Positions 37,280 to 50,014 of a DNA stretch of 64,000 bases are shown one piece after another. The position numbers were made by a program, and so were the translations under genes. Numbering within the stretch: the first letter of the stretch is position 1; each line of letters opens with the position of its first letter. The stretch is from positions 13,975,432-14,039,431 of the forward strand of contig CM022667.1 in the NCBI GenBank assembly GCA_012295275.1, given 5' to 3'. The notes under the pieces were generated by a model. It made no database searches. It was given only the letters and a program-made list of their open reading frames with translations, and had not been told where the DNA came from. Origin of the DNA: Chrysomallon squamiferum (taxonomy: Eukaryota > Mollusca > Gastropoda > Neomphalida > Peltospiridae).

Positions 37280-37558
37280 AGAAACATATGGGATGCCAAA
37301 AGATGGCAAAATATTGGTGGAAACAAGTAGGTAAATCCCGTGATCACTTTTTATAGGATCTTCTTCAAATAGAAATTGCTTTGCGCGGCCCGAGTTAATG
37401 TAGCTAACAGGCAAGTCAGTAATTTCTCAAGGAGCGATTTACAGTGTCTGCCCATTTCCATCGCATCCTCAGTCTCATGGAGTTTAGCGTAGTCCTAGTT
37501 CTTAAAACCTAATTCTATCACTTTATTTGACAGATACTTTACATTTTACAGATATTAA
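37280..37558 (+). promoter_or_regulatory. Conserved upstream block (B1 copy)
   Basis: B-type version of the ~250 bp block. Other B copies are at 54478-54712 (B3) and 59890-60175 (B4). B2 keeps only its first ~47 bases (46235-46281). Confidence 0.6.
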
Positions 37559-37710
37559 AAAATAAAAATTAAAAAAATACGGAACTCTGTTTTCTTTCAG
37601 TCTTTCTTTGTTTATTTCATGTTATTTATTTATTACTATTTTTTTTTTTTGTTTCTTTATTTCTTTTTCTTTATTTTTTGTGTTGAAAATGAAAAATGTA
37701 AAATAATAAA

Positions 37711-37773
<63 letters not shown>

Positions 37774-37841
37774 TAAAAAAATAAATAAAAAAAAAAAATA
37801 AATGATAAAATTTGATTAGTTTTAGCTTTTGAAAACTAGGC

Positions 37842-37880
37842 TAGGAAATGACGTAATTTATTGGCAGACGTTGTTAACGG
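37842..37880 (+). promoter_or_regulatory. CRE/ATF-like promoter box of B1
   Basis: GGAAATGACGTAATTTATTG, then CAGACGTTGTTAACGG. The second element is GACGTT rather than GACGTC in all B copies (also 54978-55016 and 60433-60473). Confidence 0.65.
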
Positions 37881-38059
37881 TTATTACAACAAAACTAATT
37901 TCGCTGTATTGTTTTCACGAAGTTTATATTTACTGCTTATCACAAGAGGTATCACTGAATATTTTTCTATAATATGTTGTTCTGCTACTAATAGGAATGA
38001 AAATAAAACATTCAGTAAATCTTTTGTCGTTTTGTTTTAGTTCTAATTAAAATAAAAAC

Positions 38060-38111
<52 letters not shown>

Positions 38112-38222
38112 TAAAAATAATAATAATAATAAAAGAGAGAGTAAAAACATTTTGACATTCAGTAAGTCATATTATCGAACTCACCTTTACTAAATAATAT
38201 TTGTATTTTCTAGCAAAATAAG

Positions 38223-38290
38223 ATGAGATTATTGTTCGTTCTCTGCATTATGTTTGGTAAAATTTAATTTCTCATTATTGTCAAATCTCT

Positions 38291-38351
<61 letters not shown>

Positions 38352-38817
38352 TGAATGTATGTCTTTATTTTTTTTTAAATGAATATTTATGGTCGTTTCA
38401 GTTTCATTTTCAGTAATATTATAGTTTAATGCTAATTCTTTCAAAATTTAATATTGAATGCTTTGACGTTTACTATAAAGGATGTAACAGAAATGTTTGG
38501 TAACTGTGTGTATGTGTGTGTGTGTGTGTGTGTGCGTGTGCGTTTTTGTTTTGTACGTATAACTGCGGACAGATACCGGTACACGCACGCCTGACGCCAA
38601 ATGTTCATATAACGTCAATAAGATTTTTACAAACTGGTAATTCTGTTACATGATATGTTCTAATGACATTTTTGAAAAACTGCAGCTATAAAACATTGTT
38701 TATTTCAGTAACAATACACTCGGGATTTTGTAAATGTGATGTTCCGACAGTGAAAAATTGCATCCGTGAATTCCTGAGGAAAAACACAGAACTGAAGAGA
38801 AAAGTGGAGAAATGCAG
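38223..38817 (+). pseudogene. B1: family member cut after exon 2
   Basis: Exon 1 38223-38256 (MRLLFVLCIMF) and exon 2 38709-38817 are intact with good splice signals. They encode a signal peptide and the first four cysteines (C-x-C-x7-C-x17-C). Exons 3-5 are missing: the sequence leaves the B3 pattern at about 39125, roughly 35 nt before where the exon 3 acceptor should be, at an A-rich run that is also the unit junction. If intron 2 is retained, a stop follows six codons into it. Splicing to exon 3 of A2 would be in phase, so it may be a pseudogene or an alternative 5' cassette. Confidence 0.7.
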
Positions 38818-39114
38818 GTATGTTCGTACATAAATAAACTATAGTAGGTTTTTATTTATGCTTGTATTTACTGATTGATTGATTGGTTGATTCATTCATT
38901 GATTTATTTATATATTTTTTATATATCATTTATTTATTTCGTAATTAATTGATTAGTATTGTTTTTGTAGATATTATACATATACTTATTATTTATATTT
39001 TGTTTACATATACATACATACATACATACATATATACACTTGAAAACAAAAATGTCATTCATTCGCACTCACCGTTATAAACCAAATGGTTTCATTTTTT
39101 TAACTCAATGTTTT

Positions 39115-39135
39115 TGTCGTATATAAAAAAAATAA
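39115..39135. other. Tandem-duplication junction 1
   Basis: B-type intron 2 (ending TTTTTGTCGTATATA) passes directly into the A-rich start of a plus unit also seen at 30121. An A/T-rich match on both sides suggests unequal exchange. The second junction is at about 47368-47385. Confidence 0.7.
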
Positions 39136-39939
39136 AAATAAATAAATAATAAATAAATAAATAATTAAAACTGAAACTAAACCTTAAATAAAATGTAATA
39201 AAATAAAATAAAATAAAATAAAATAAAATAAAATAAATATTTGGTGGTTCATGTTAATGCTGACGATTATTAAGAATTAAGTGAACCCTACTATCAACTT
39301 GTTATAGAGAGGAAAATAAATACTACCTGCATTTCAAATGACAAGAACAGGCAATGGAAAGCAAGAGAAAAATCAGTTTTGTGAAGAATACTCTCTAAAT
39401 AGTTTTTGAACATATAACAATTCAGACAAAAAAGAAGATTTTAAAACATTTTTGTATCTGTTATTGAATTAATTTTATTGGATCAAGTGAACCTTAATAC
39501 GAGCTTGCTATAGACAGATTTGGATGTGGATTCAAATAATATATTCGCGATCATCATTTTGAACAAATAGAATGAATCAACATTTAACAAAACGTCTGCG
39601 TCTAAACCTCAAGGACAGCTTTTGTTAATAAAAAAATAAAAAATAAATAACTAAATACATTAAATTAAATTAAATTTAAAAAAAAAAATAATAATTAGCT
39701 TATTCTCTATGTTTTAAAAAAATTAATGCTGCTTTTTATCAGCTCTGGGTATAGTGTTATTTTAAAAAAGTTGTTACAAGACCTTTCATCATGTAAACTG
39801 CTGAATCATCCATTTTAGTCACTTGAACTAGAAAACGAGCATATGTGCAGTTTAAGGACTGTTGGAATAAAGGTGAATACTTTCATCAATCTATCTATTT
39901 ATTTGTCTAGTTATTTTTTTTCTGTCATATTTTCTTCTT

Positions 39940-39970
<31 letters not shown>

Positions 39971-40440
39971 TTATTATTATTATTTTTTTTATCCTCCTTG
40001 AACATGATCAACACCTATCATGCTTGGTGCAGTAATCTCACAGAGTTGTTTGATAATGTCAGAATCTATCGGTTTCAGACTCCGCCATCTTTGCTACAAG
40101 CTTCGTCCCACGCATATTTACTCAAAAATTCATTAAATAGTTGAATAAATGAGCTTTTACAATATGTCAGTAAAACATTAAAAATGTTCGAGCCTTTTCC
40201 AAGAAATAACTGGCTAAAATTTCATCCGGATTTCACAGCGCAGAAAGCAAGTTAAATTACGTGTACAGAACTCGTTAGATTTCTTTGCACGTAACAATAC
40301 CTGGTTTTCAGTAGACACAGCTCGGCCATGTCCGCTCAAAATATCGATCAGGCGCGTGAAAGCTTCGAAATAGCTCACAGTTTCAGAAATTCATAAAAAA
40401 AAAAAAAAACAAAAAACAAAATAAAAACAAAAACAAAAAC

Positions 40441-40486
<46 letters not shown>

Positions 40487-40552
40487 TAAATGAAATTAAA
40501 AAAAATAATTGCTATTGGAAACTTCATGTTTTTAGAGATAATTGTTTTGTTA

Positions 40553-40591
<39 letters not shown>

Positions 40592-41014
40592 TATTATTAT
40601 TTAATAATGATGCAAAATATGAGGACAAAAAAAAAAAAAAAAAAAAAAATTAAGCATCTTGTAAGTGTTTCCAAATCCAGTTTGGAATGCCTATTTAAAT
40701 TTATTACTTACTATTTATATATTTTTGTAGCCTCAAAATACTATAATAACGAAAAACTCACATCTAAGTATACACAAATCAAAGACATTTACCAATAGGC
40801 TTAGCAGGCTTTTTGCACCTGGGGTCTAACGAGTATCTGGGGGCCTAGTGAAACTCGTTTGCTGTACTTCATGTGCTGTCAAATTTGATTATTCTTTAAG
40901 TTAACTGCATTTCTTTCATTATTTCAGTATATAAGATGTTCATTATATAAAACTAATTTGATTAAAAGTAATGAATTGTTACATTCTTATTTCTTTCATT
41001 GTACTATTATATTA

Positions 41015-41072
<58 letters not shown>

Positions 41073-41582
41073 GATACCGAAACAGGCCAAAATTTGGGGA
41101 CCCACCCGTCATAACTTTTTATAGGACCTTCTTGAAATAGAAATTGCTTTGAGAGGCCACAATTAGTCTAGACAACAGACAAGTCAATAATTTCTCAAAG
41201 AGCGATTTACAGTGTCTACCCATTTCCATCCCATTCTCAATCTCTTGGAGTTTAGCGTAGTCCTAGTTCTTAAAACCCAATTTATCACTTTATTTGACAG
41301 ATACTTTACATTTTGCAGATATTAAACGGACATATATATATAAATACGGAACTGCCTGTTTTCTTTCTGACCTTCTTTATTTATTTAATTTAAAAAAATA
41401 AAAAAATAAAAAAATATCGTTTTTCTTTATTTCGTTTTCTTTTTTTCTTTTTTTTGTGTTTGAAATGAAAAAAAAAGATATATATATATATAGTAACAAT
41501 AAGTAAGTAAATAAAATAAAATAAAATAATAAATAATACAAAGTGGCACGGTTTGATTAGCTTTACCATTTGAAAACAAAGC

Positions 41583-41617
41583 AGAAAATGACGTAATTTA
41601 GTAGCAGACGTCATCAA
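41583..41617 (+). promoter_or_regulatory. Paired CRE/ATF-like promoter box of A2
   Basis: Identical to the A1 box, at the same distance from the ATG. Confidence 0.7.
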
Positions 41618-41780
41618 CAAGAGTGTCTTTTTTAAAACTATTAATTTGTCTTATTATACCAAAACTACTACTACTAATAACAACAACAGCAATAATAATA
41701 ATAAAAGAAAGAGTAAAAAAAAGAATACTGACATTTAATAAGTCATATTATTAAACTCTCAAATATTGTATTTTCTAGAC

Positions 41781-42734
41781 ATGAAATTACTGTTCCCTCT
41801 CTGCATTCTGTCAGGTAAAATTTAATTTCTTATTATATTTAAATATTTTTCTTTCACAGACACATGCATACATACTGAAGAAAAATATTACTGTTTATGT
41901 GTTATTAGTACTATTATTATTAATTGTCATATACCTACTATATATAAAGACAAAACTGTAGACTTAGCATGTTTCATTCAGCAGTAGTACATTAACGTAT
42001 GCATTTATTTTTGAAACATGATTATTTACAGTTTTTAATTTCATTTTCTGTAATATTTTAGTTTAATGCTAATTCTTTTGCCATTCACCAGATATTCATT
42101 CATATAACGCCAATAAGAAAACTTAATAATAAACTGCTAATTCTGTTACATGGTATGTTGTAACGACATTTTTGAATACATTGTTTATTTCAGTAATAAT
42201 ACACATGGCTTTTTGCGAATGTGATACTGACGCAGCGAAAACGTGCAGAATTGAATTCTTGCACGAAGTCGATAGTGCAAAGCGCAAAGCTGATAAATGC
42301 CGGTATGTTCGTACGAAAATAAGCTATATAGATTTTCTATTTTTTTTTTTTTTTTTTTTGTTGTTGTTGTTGTTGTTGTTGTTGTTCTTTTATTTATTTA
42401 TTTATTTATTTATTATTATTTTTTACGTATCACTTATTTATTCAGTAATTAACTGATTAATATTGCTTTTTGTATTGTCAAGATTATATACATTTCCTTC
42501 ATTCGCAATCACTGTCATAAACCAAACTGTTTTTACTTTAATTGAATATTTTTGCCATATAACTAATAATAATAAATGTTCTATACTTCAGCATAGCACA
42601 GAAAATGATGAACTGTTTCATAGAAACCAACTGTTTTAATAACCAAACCAAGACTGGTGAAATACCAGCCCTGAAAAAAGTACTGAAGGAGAACTGCGGT
42701 ACGTTTTCTTCACATGTTAAACACCAACGTTTTC

Positions 42735-42769
<35 letters not shown>

Positions 42770-42868
42770 AATAATATTAATAATAATAATTAAAATAGTA
42801 ATAATAGTAATAACAATAATTAATACATCTACATATATATGTATATACATACATATATATGTATGTAT

Positions 42869-42902
<34 letters not shown>

Positions 42903-43578
42903 GAGCTATCTCTGTGTCTCTGTCTCTGTAATAATATTACAGGTGGTGTCATTGTCCCACGCGCTGCACATAGCAGAGGTAAGTGATTCTTAAGTACATT
43001 AATAGCAGGATTCTTGTTTAGAATTGTAATTATGTGTAAGTATGTAAAATTACTACTTTTAAAACGTTTAAACGTTGCTATTTCGTCTGCGGGAAAATCA
43101 TCTCAATATGTACAATATATTCCCTAACGACTGTTTTGTTTCTCGAGACGAATCTGTAATAATAACAATAATAATATGGCGATGTAATCTTAAGATCCAA
43201 ATTTATTATCAGAAGATTAGATGTAACAAGGCAAATCATCACTTGTACTGTTATTGATTCACTTTATGTAAAAATACGGTCTACGCCGGTTTTTTTATTT
43301 TATTTCAGCTTCGAGCTTCTCATTTATATTTCTGTCGATCGATTAGAGAACTTCTATTATCATAAGATTAGTATTTCTCTGAACGCCTGTTAGATTTTTT
43401 GTTTCTGCACCAATCAGCTGAAATATGTGTGCATGCTAACAAATATATGTTAATATTCAAAATGAATTACCAAATATTTGTCGATTCAATTTGTTTTACA
43501 GCTGAGCACCAGACACGCAGATCTCTGTTGTCGATGTGGATTGGAATAGTGATCTCGTTCGTGATTTTAAGCAAATAG
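41781..43578 (+). CDS. A2: secreted Cys-rich protein with hydrophobic C-terminal tail
   Basis: Five exons: 41781-41814, 42194-42302, 42592-42698, 42943-42978, 43502-43578 (363 nt, 120 residues). The protein equals A1 except for one residue in exon 2 (Ser for Arg). Signal peptide, seven-Cys framework, N-Q-T sequon, linker and hydrophobic tail are as in A1. Introns are nearly identical to A1. The orphan exons of B1 lie 3 kb upstream on the same strand. Function unknown. Confidence 0.8.
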
Positions 43579-43969
43579 ACAGAATTGCACATTGAAAAAA
43601 CCCATCTGTGTCTAAGCCTCAAAACATCTATCTTTAATAAAAAATTAAAATATTGAAATTGAAATAATAATAAATATGAGTAAATAATTTAATCTTCATT
43701 GTTATGAATTTGAAGATATATCCTGTTTAAAAATAAATTAATGTTTCTAATATCAGCATTTGTTATAATGTACTTTCAAGTTTTTCTTTCGTTTCGTAAT
43801 GTAAAGACGTTATATTATTATTATTATTATTATTATTAGTAGTAGTAGTAGTAGTAGTAATAGTAGTAGTAGTAGTAATAGTAGTAGTAGTATCATTATC
43901 ATAATTATTTTTATTATCATTCATTATCATCATAATCATCACTATTATTAGCATTCTTCTTCATTATTA

Positions 43970-44022
<53 letters not shown>

Positions 44023-44239
44023 TCAACGTTTGAAATAACTGCAGTCAAAATGTTTTGTACATTAAATGTAAATATTATTTACAGTTATATTTTAGTTAAA
44101 TGCTAATTAATAATAATTTATATTAAATGTGTTGACGTTTTGTAATGATTATAATCAGAAACGTTACAATTTAATAACAATACACTTTTTAACTGTGTAA
44201 CACATACATAAATATATTCATAAATACATACATACATAC

Positions 44240-44286
<47 letters not shown>

Positions 44287-45113
44287 CATACAAGTATTCA
44301 TATAATTTCAGTAAGAATTTTATAAACTGCTAATTCTATTAAATGGCATGTTCTGATGATCGGGCACAGTTCTACTGACAATTTTGCAAAACTATAGTTC
44401 TGAATTTATTTCCATGCAACACATTTGTTTTTTTGTAAATGCGATAAAACAAACAGTTGAAGTAAGAGTGAATATCTTAATCTATCTCTGTATATCTCTC
44501 TTTGATTGTGTCCTTATAAGTTAGCACGTACACAGAAAATATAGCCAGAGTTTGAATCCTTCAAAATTATACTTTGTACATTTTCTTACTTCTTTAGTTA
44601 GAATTTTAGTAATTATTATTACTATTTATTTTATCTTTTATATTTAAAAAAAAATTATTTACCGTTCTTAAGCAATAAGCAAAGACCATTTCGGCTAAAC
44701 ACGTTTTACAATTGACGAAGTTCAAAAATCTGTTCCTCAGCACTTTTCAGGCACAGGACAAGTTAATTAGTAATTTAAGAGAAATTATTACGCAGAGAAA
44801 CTCCATCGATATTTGACAGAATGTCACGCGATCACCTTCAGTAGCAAATAACTTTTTCAAAATTTGATTAGAAACATTTACTTTTGTCAAATTATTCTTC
44901 ATTCGATATTCACCTTTCAAATCAAGTTTTAGGGAAACAAATGAATTTCTGACCAAAATAATAAATAATAAATAAAATAAAATAAAATAAATGAATAAAT
45001 TGATAATAAATAAATATACAAAAAATATTACGTTCACTGAGAAATGAAGGGTAAAAAAAATATGACTCTGTATATCGTGTACTTCAGTGTCTAAGCCTCA
45101 AACGCATCTATTT

Positions 45114-45191
<78 letters not shown>

Positions 45192-46188
45192 GCAACAACA
45201 ACATACAGAGGTGCTGAATACGATAGAATCTATCATGCTTGATGCAGTAAACTCACACAACGTTGTTTGAAAATATCTTTCTACTTTCAAAATACTATAA
45301 TAACAAAAAAACTCACGTTTAAATATACACAAATGAAAGCTATTTTACTAATAATTGATTTACAAATAGACGTAGCAGGCCACTGGGGCTTAGGGTGTAC
45401 GGGTGTATGTATGTATGTATGTATGTATATATATATATCTTGACTTATGAGACGTGTTTAATTTGTTCCGAGTCCTTTCTCAATTTGCTCGTATATCAAA
45501 TCAGTTTTCCAACTGAAATTAATTGAAATACCATTAATCCGTTCCAGCCCTCTCAAAAACCACATATTGTTAACAAAATAAAATAAATAAATAAATAAAT
45601 AATAATAAAAAAAAAACTAAATAAAAGAGAATGTAAAGAAATAAACTGGTTTTGTAAAGTGTATTTATCTCGGAGATCAGACAATTTATTTTAACGCCAT
45701 AGGCTGGACTTACAGCCTTTTGTCGACTCCTTCTGCTTCAGCATGGTACATATCGTAGAAGTACTACGCTCGTAATACCTAGCCAAGTCGACAACATGTA
45801 CACCTCGCTCATGTTTTTCTATGAATTCAATCTTTAATTCAATGGACATCATCCGCTTCTTCTTCTCAGCACTGTCCTTTCCACTGACTTTCTTAGGATC
45901 TGTGGCCAGAAAATAGAGATTTGGCAGAATACTGCATTAAATGGACCACAACACAGCAGAGATGCTTCCGTGGCGAGGTAACCACGCCAAGCAAACGAAC
46001 GAGGCTAGGGGTGCTGTCCGCATGTTACGTTGATTGTTGCGCCAACTAGCGGCGGCGTATCTGAAGCTCGCTCGTTACTCGGATTTTGGCTCGCAACTCA
46101 AAGCAAAAGATCGACAGGGTGACTGCTCTTAACTCGAAAAACACGTAAGTTGGGGCACTCTTAAGTCGAGGTACCACTGTATATATAC

Positions 46189-46236
<48 letters not shown>

Positions 46237-46334
46237 GTAAATCCCGTGATTACTTTTCATAGGATCTTCTTCAAATAGAAGTAAATTCAGTAAATCTTTT
46301 GTCGTTTTGTTTTAGTTCTAATTAAAAAAAAAAC

Positions 46335-46395
<61 letters not shown>

Positions 46396-46500
46396 TAAAA
46401 ATAATAATAAAAGAGAGAGTAAAAACATTTTGACATTCAGTAAGTCATATTATCGAACTCACCTTTACTAAATAATATTTGTATTTTCTAGCAAAATAAG
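43579..46500. other. Spacer between A2 and B2
   Basis: As the A1-B1 spacer, but a deletion of about 625 bp (junction near 46281) joins the start of the upstream block directly to sequence close to B2 exon 1. This removes most of the block and the whole promoter box. Fossil exon 2 is at 44428-44460. Confidence 0.68.
45439..46179 (-). mobile_element. Deleted Tigger/pogo-like DNA transposon (copy 2)
   Basis: Copy of the element at 36457-37196, duplicated with the unit, with scattered substitutions and the same ends. Confidence 0.78.
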
Positions 46501-46568
46501 ATGAGATTATTGTTCGTTCTCTGCATTATGTTTGGTAAAATTTAATTTCTCATTATTGTCAAATCTCT

Positions 46569-46609
<41 letters not shown>

Positions 46610-47067
46610 TGAATGTATGTCTTTATTTTTTTTTAAATGAATATTTATGGTCGTTTCAGTTTCATTTTCAGTAATATTATAGTTTAATGCTAATTCTTTC
46701 AAAATTTAATATTGAATGCTTTGACGTTTACTATAAAGGATGTAACAGAAATGTTTGGTAACTGTGTGTATGTGTGTGTGTGTGTGCGTGCGTGTGCGTT
46801 TGTACGTATAACTGCGGACAGATACCGGTACACGCACGCACTGACGCCAAATGTTCATATAACGTCAATAACATTTTTACAAACTGGTAATTCTGTTACA
46901 TGATATGTTCTAATGACATTTTTGAAAAACTGCAGCTATAAAACATTGTTTATTTCAGTAACAATACACTCGGGATTTTGTAAATGTGATGTTCCGACAG
47001 TGAAAAATTGCATCCGTGAATTCCTGAGGAAAAACACAGAACTGAAGAGAAAAGTGGAGAAATGCAG
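46501..47067 (+). pseudogene. B2: family member cut after exon 2, promoter box lost
   Basis: Exon 1 46501-46534 and exon 2 46959-47067 are identical in product to B1, with intact splice signals. Exons 3-5 are missing at the second unit junction (about 47375), and the CRE-like box and most of the conserved upstream block are deleted. With both ends damaged, this is the copy most likely to be dead. Confidence 0.72.
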
Positions 47068-48664
47068 GTATGTTCGTACATAAATAAACTATAGTAGGTT
47101 TTTATTTATGCTTGTATTTACTGATTGATTGATTGGTTGATTCATTCATTGATTTATTTATATATTTTTTATATATCATTTATTTATTTCGTAATTAATT
47201 GATTAGTATTGTTTTTGTAGATATTATACATATACTTATTATTTATATTTTGTTTACATATACATACATACATACATACATATATACACTTGAAAACAAA
47301 AATGTCATTCATTCGCACTCACCGTTATAAACCAAATGGTTTTCATTTTAACTCAATGTTTTTGTCGTATATAAAAAAAATAAAAATAAATAAATAATAA
47401 ATAAATAAATAATTAAAACTGAAACTAAACCTTAAATAAAATGTAATAAAATAAAATAAAATAAAATAAAATAAATATTTGGTGGTTCATGTTAATGCTG
47501 ACGATTATTAAGAATTAAGTGAACCCTACTATCAACTTGTTATAGAGAGGAAAATAAATACTACCTGCATTTCAAATGACAAGAACAGGCAATGGAAAGC
47601 AAGAGAAAAATCAGTTTTGTGAAGAATACTCTCTAAATAGTTTTTGAACATATAACAATTCAGACAAAAAAGAAGATTTTAAAACATTTTTGTATCTGTT
47701 ATTGAATTAATTTTATTGGATCAAGTGAACCTTAATACGAGCTTGCTATAGACAGATTTGGATGTGGATTCAAATAATATATTCGCGATCATCATTTTGA
47801 ACAAATAGAATGAATCGACATTTAACAAAACGTCTGCGTCTAAACCTCAAGGACAGCTTTTGTTAATAAAAAAATAAAAAATAAATAAATAAATACATTA
47901 AATTAAATTAAATTTAAAAACAAATAATAATAATTAGCTTATTCTCTATGTTTAAAAATAAATTAATGCTACTTTTTATCAGCACTGGGTATAGTGTTAT
48001 TTTAAAAAAGTTGTTACAAGACCTTTCATCATGTAAACTGCTGAATCATCCATTTTAGTCACTTGAAATAGAACACGAGCATATGTGCAGTTTAAGGACT
48101 GTTGGAATAAAGGTGAATACTTTCATCAATCTATCTATTTATTTGTCTAGTTTTTTTTTCTGTCACATTTTCGTCTTCTTCTTCTTCTTCTTCTTCTTAT
48201 TATTTTATCCTCCTTGAACATGATCAACACCTATCATGCTTGGTGCAGTAATCTCACAGAGTTGTTTGATAATGTCAGAATCTATCGTTTTCAGACTCCG
48301 CCATCTTTGCTACAAGCTTCGTCCCACGCATATTTACTCAAAAATTCATTAAATAGTTGAATAAATGAGCTTTTACAATATGTCAGTAAAACATTAAAAA
48401 TGTTCGAGCCTTTTCCAAGAAATAACTGGCTAAAATTTCATCCGGATTTCACAGCGCAGAAAGCAAATTAAATTACGTGTACAGAACTCGTTAGATTTCT
48501 TTGCACGTAACAATACCTGGTTTTCAGTAGACACAGCTCGGCCATGTCCGCTCAAAATATCGATCAGGCGCGTGAAAGCTTCGAAATAGCTCACAGTTTC
48601 AGAAATTCATAAAAAAAACAAAAACAGAAAACAAAATATCAAAACAAAAACAACAACAGATAAC

Positions 48665-48704
<40 letters not shown>

Positions 48705-48783
48705 AATTATATTAAATTAAAAAAATAATAATTGCTATTGGAAACTTCATGTTTTTAGAGATAATTGTTTTGTTCTTTTTAAA

Positions 48784-48842
<59 letters not shown>

Positions 48843-49266
48843 ATAATGATGCAAAATATGAGGAAAAAAAAAAAAAAATAAAAAAATTAAGCATCTTGTA
48901 AGTGTTTCCAAATCCAGTTTGGAATGCCTATTTAAATTTATTACTTACTATTTATATATTTTTGTAGCCTCAAAATACTATAATAACGAAAAACTCACAT
49001 CTAAGTATACACAAATCAAAGACATTTACCAATAGGCGTAGCAGGCTTTTTGCACCTGGGGTCTAACGAGTATCTGGGGGCCTAGTGAAACTCGTTTGCT
49101 GTACTTCATGTGCTGTCAAATTTGATTATTCTTTAAGTTAACTGCATTTCTTTCATTATTTCAGTATATAAGATGTTCATTATATAAAACTAATTTGATT
49201 AAAAGTAATGAATTGTTACATTCTTATTTCTTTCATTGTACTATTATATTATCACATTATCACCCC

Positions 49267-49297
<31 letters not shown>

Positions 49298-49686
49298 GAT
49301 ACCGAAACAGGCCAAAATTTGGGGACCCACCCGTCATAACTTTTTATAGGACCTTCTTGAAATAGAAATTGCTTTGAGAGGCCACAATTAGTCTAGACAA
49401 CAGACAAGTCAATAATTTCTCAAAGAGCGATTTACAGTGTCTACCCATTTCCATCCCATTCTCAATCTCTTGGAGTTTAGCGTAGTCCTAGTTCTTAAAA
49501 CCCAATTCTATCACTTTATTTGACAGATACTTTACATTTTGCAGATATTAAACGGACATATATATATAAATACGGAACTGCCTGTTTTCTTTCTGACCTT
49601 CTTTATTTATTTAATTTAAAAAAATAAAAAAATATCGTTTTTCTTTATTTCGTTTTTTTTTTTTTTTTTTTTTTTGTGTTTGAAAA

Positions 49687-49726
<40 letters not shown>

Positions 49727-50014
49727 ACAATAAGTAAGTAAATAAAATAAAATAAAATAATAAATAATACAAAGTGGCACGGTTTGATTAGCTTTACCAT
49801 TTGAAAACAAAGCAGAAAATGACGTAATTTAGTAGCAGACGTCATCAACAAGACCGTCTTTTTTAAAACTATTAATTTGTCTTATTATACCAAAACTACT
49901 ACTACTAATAACAACAACAGCAATAATAATAATAAAAAAGAAAGAGTAAAAAAAAAGAATACTGACATTTAATAAGTCATATTATTAAACTCTCAAATAT
50001 TGTATTTTCTAGAC
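47068..50014. other. Spacer between B2 and A3
   Basis: Same order as the B1-A2 spacer: fossil exon 5 at 47762-47808, 58-codon frame at 48430-48606, ATT array (48784-48840), a shortened CA run (49266-49293), upstream block (49295-49560) and TA runs (49696-49722). No extra gene. Confidence 0.65.
49814..49848 (+). promoter_or_regulatory. Paired CRE/ATF-like promoter box of A3
   Basis: Same as the A1 and A2 boxes. Confidence 0.7.

Larger units (their letters stand above)
34579..38222. other. Spacer between A1 and B1
   Basis: In order: A1 3' flank, ATT and AGT simple repeats (34813-35000), intron-1-like sequence with fossil exon 2, gene 3' flank (35460-35640), a 35690-35935 segment with an open minus frame of unclear origin, AAT array, the Tigger-like element, CA/GT repeats, the upstream block, poly-purine runs and the promoter box. 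Confidence 0.6.
38818..41780. other. Spacer between B1 and A2
   Basis: B1 intron 2 remnant to about 39125, then a copy of 30130-32794 with the intron 4 remnant, fossil exon 5 (39524-39570), the 58-codon frame (40214-40390), TA/ATT/CA microsatellites, the upstream block (41071-41335) and the A2 promoter box. Confidence 0.65.
30121..47380 (+). repeat. Two tandem units of the plus array
   Basis: An A-rich landmark followed by TAATTAAAACTGAAAC occurs near 30171, 39162 and 47410, giving units of about 8.99 and 8.25 kb. Each unit holds an intron-4 remnant, fossil exon 5, an A gene, fossil exon 2, a Tigger-like element and B exons 1-2. Unit 2 is shorter mainly because of a ~625 bp deletion upstream of B2. 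Identity between units is very high. Confidence 0.88.

Noticed and set aside
37063-37347. Minus frames over the Tigger-like right end and CA repeat (also 54298, 59674)
   Set aside because: Chance frames across an inverted-repeat end and a microsatellite.
42605-42793. Frame ending in a poly-Asn run
   Set aside because: Exon 3 of A2 read through its donor into an AAC/AAT repeat.
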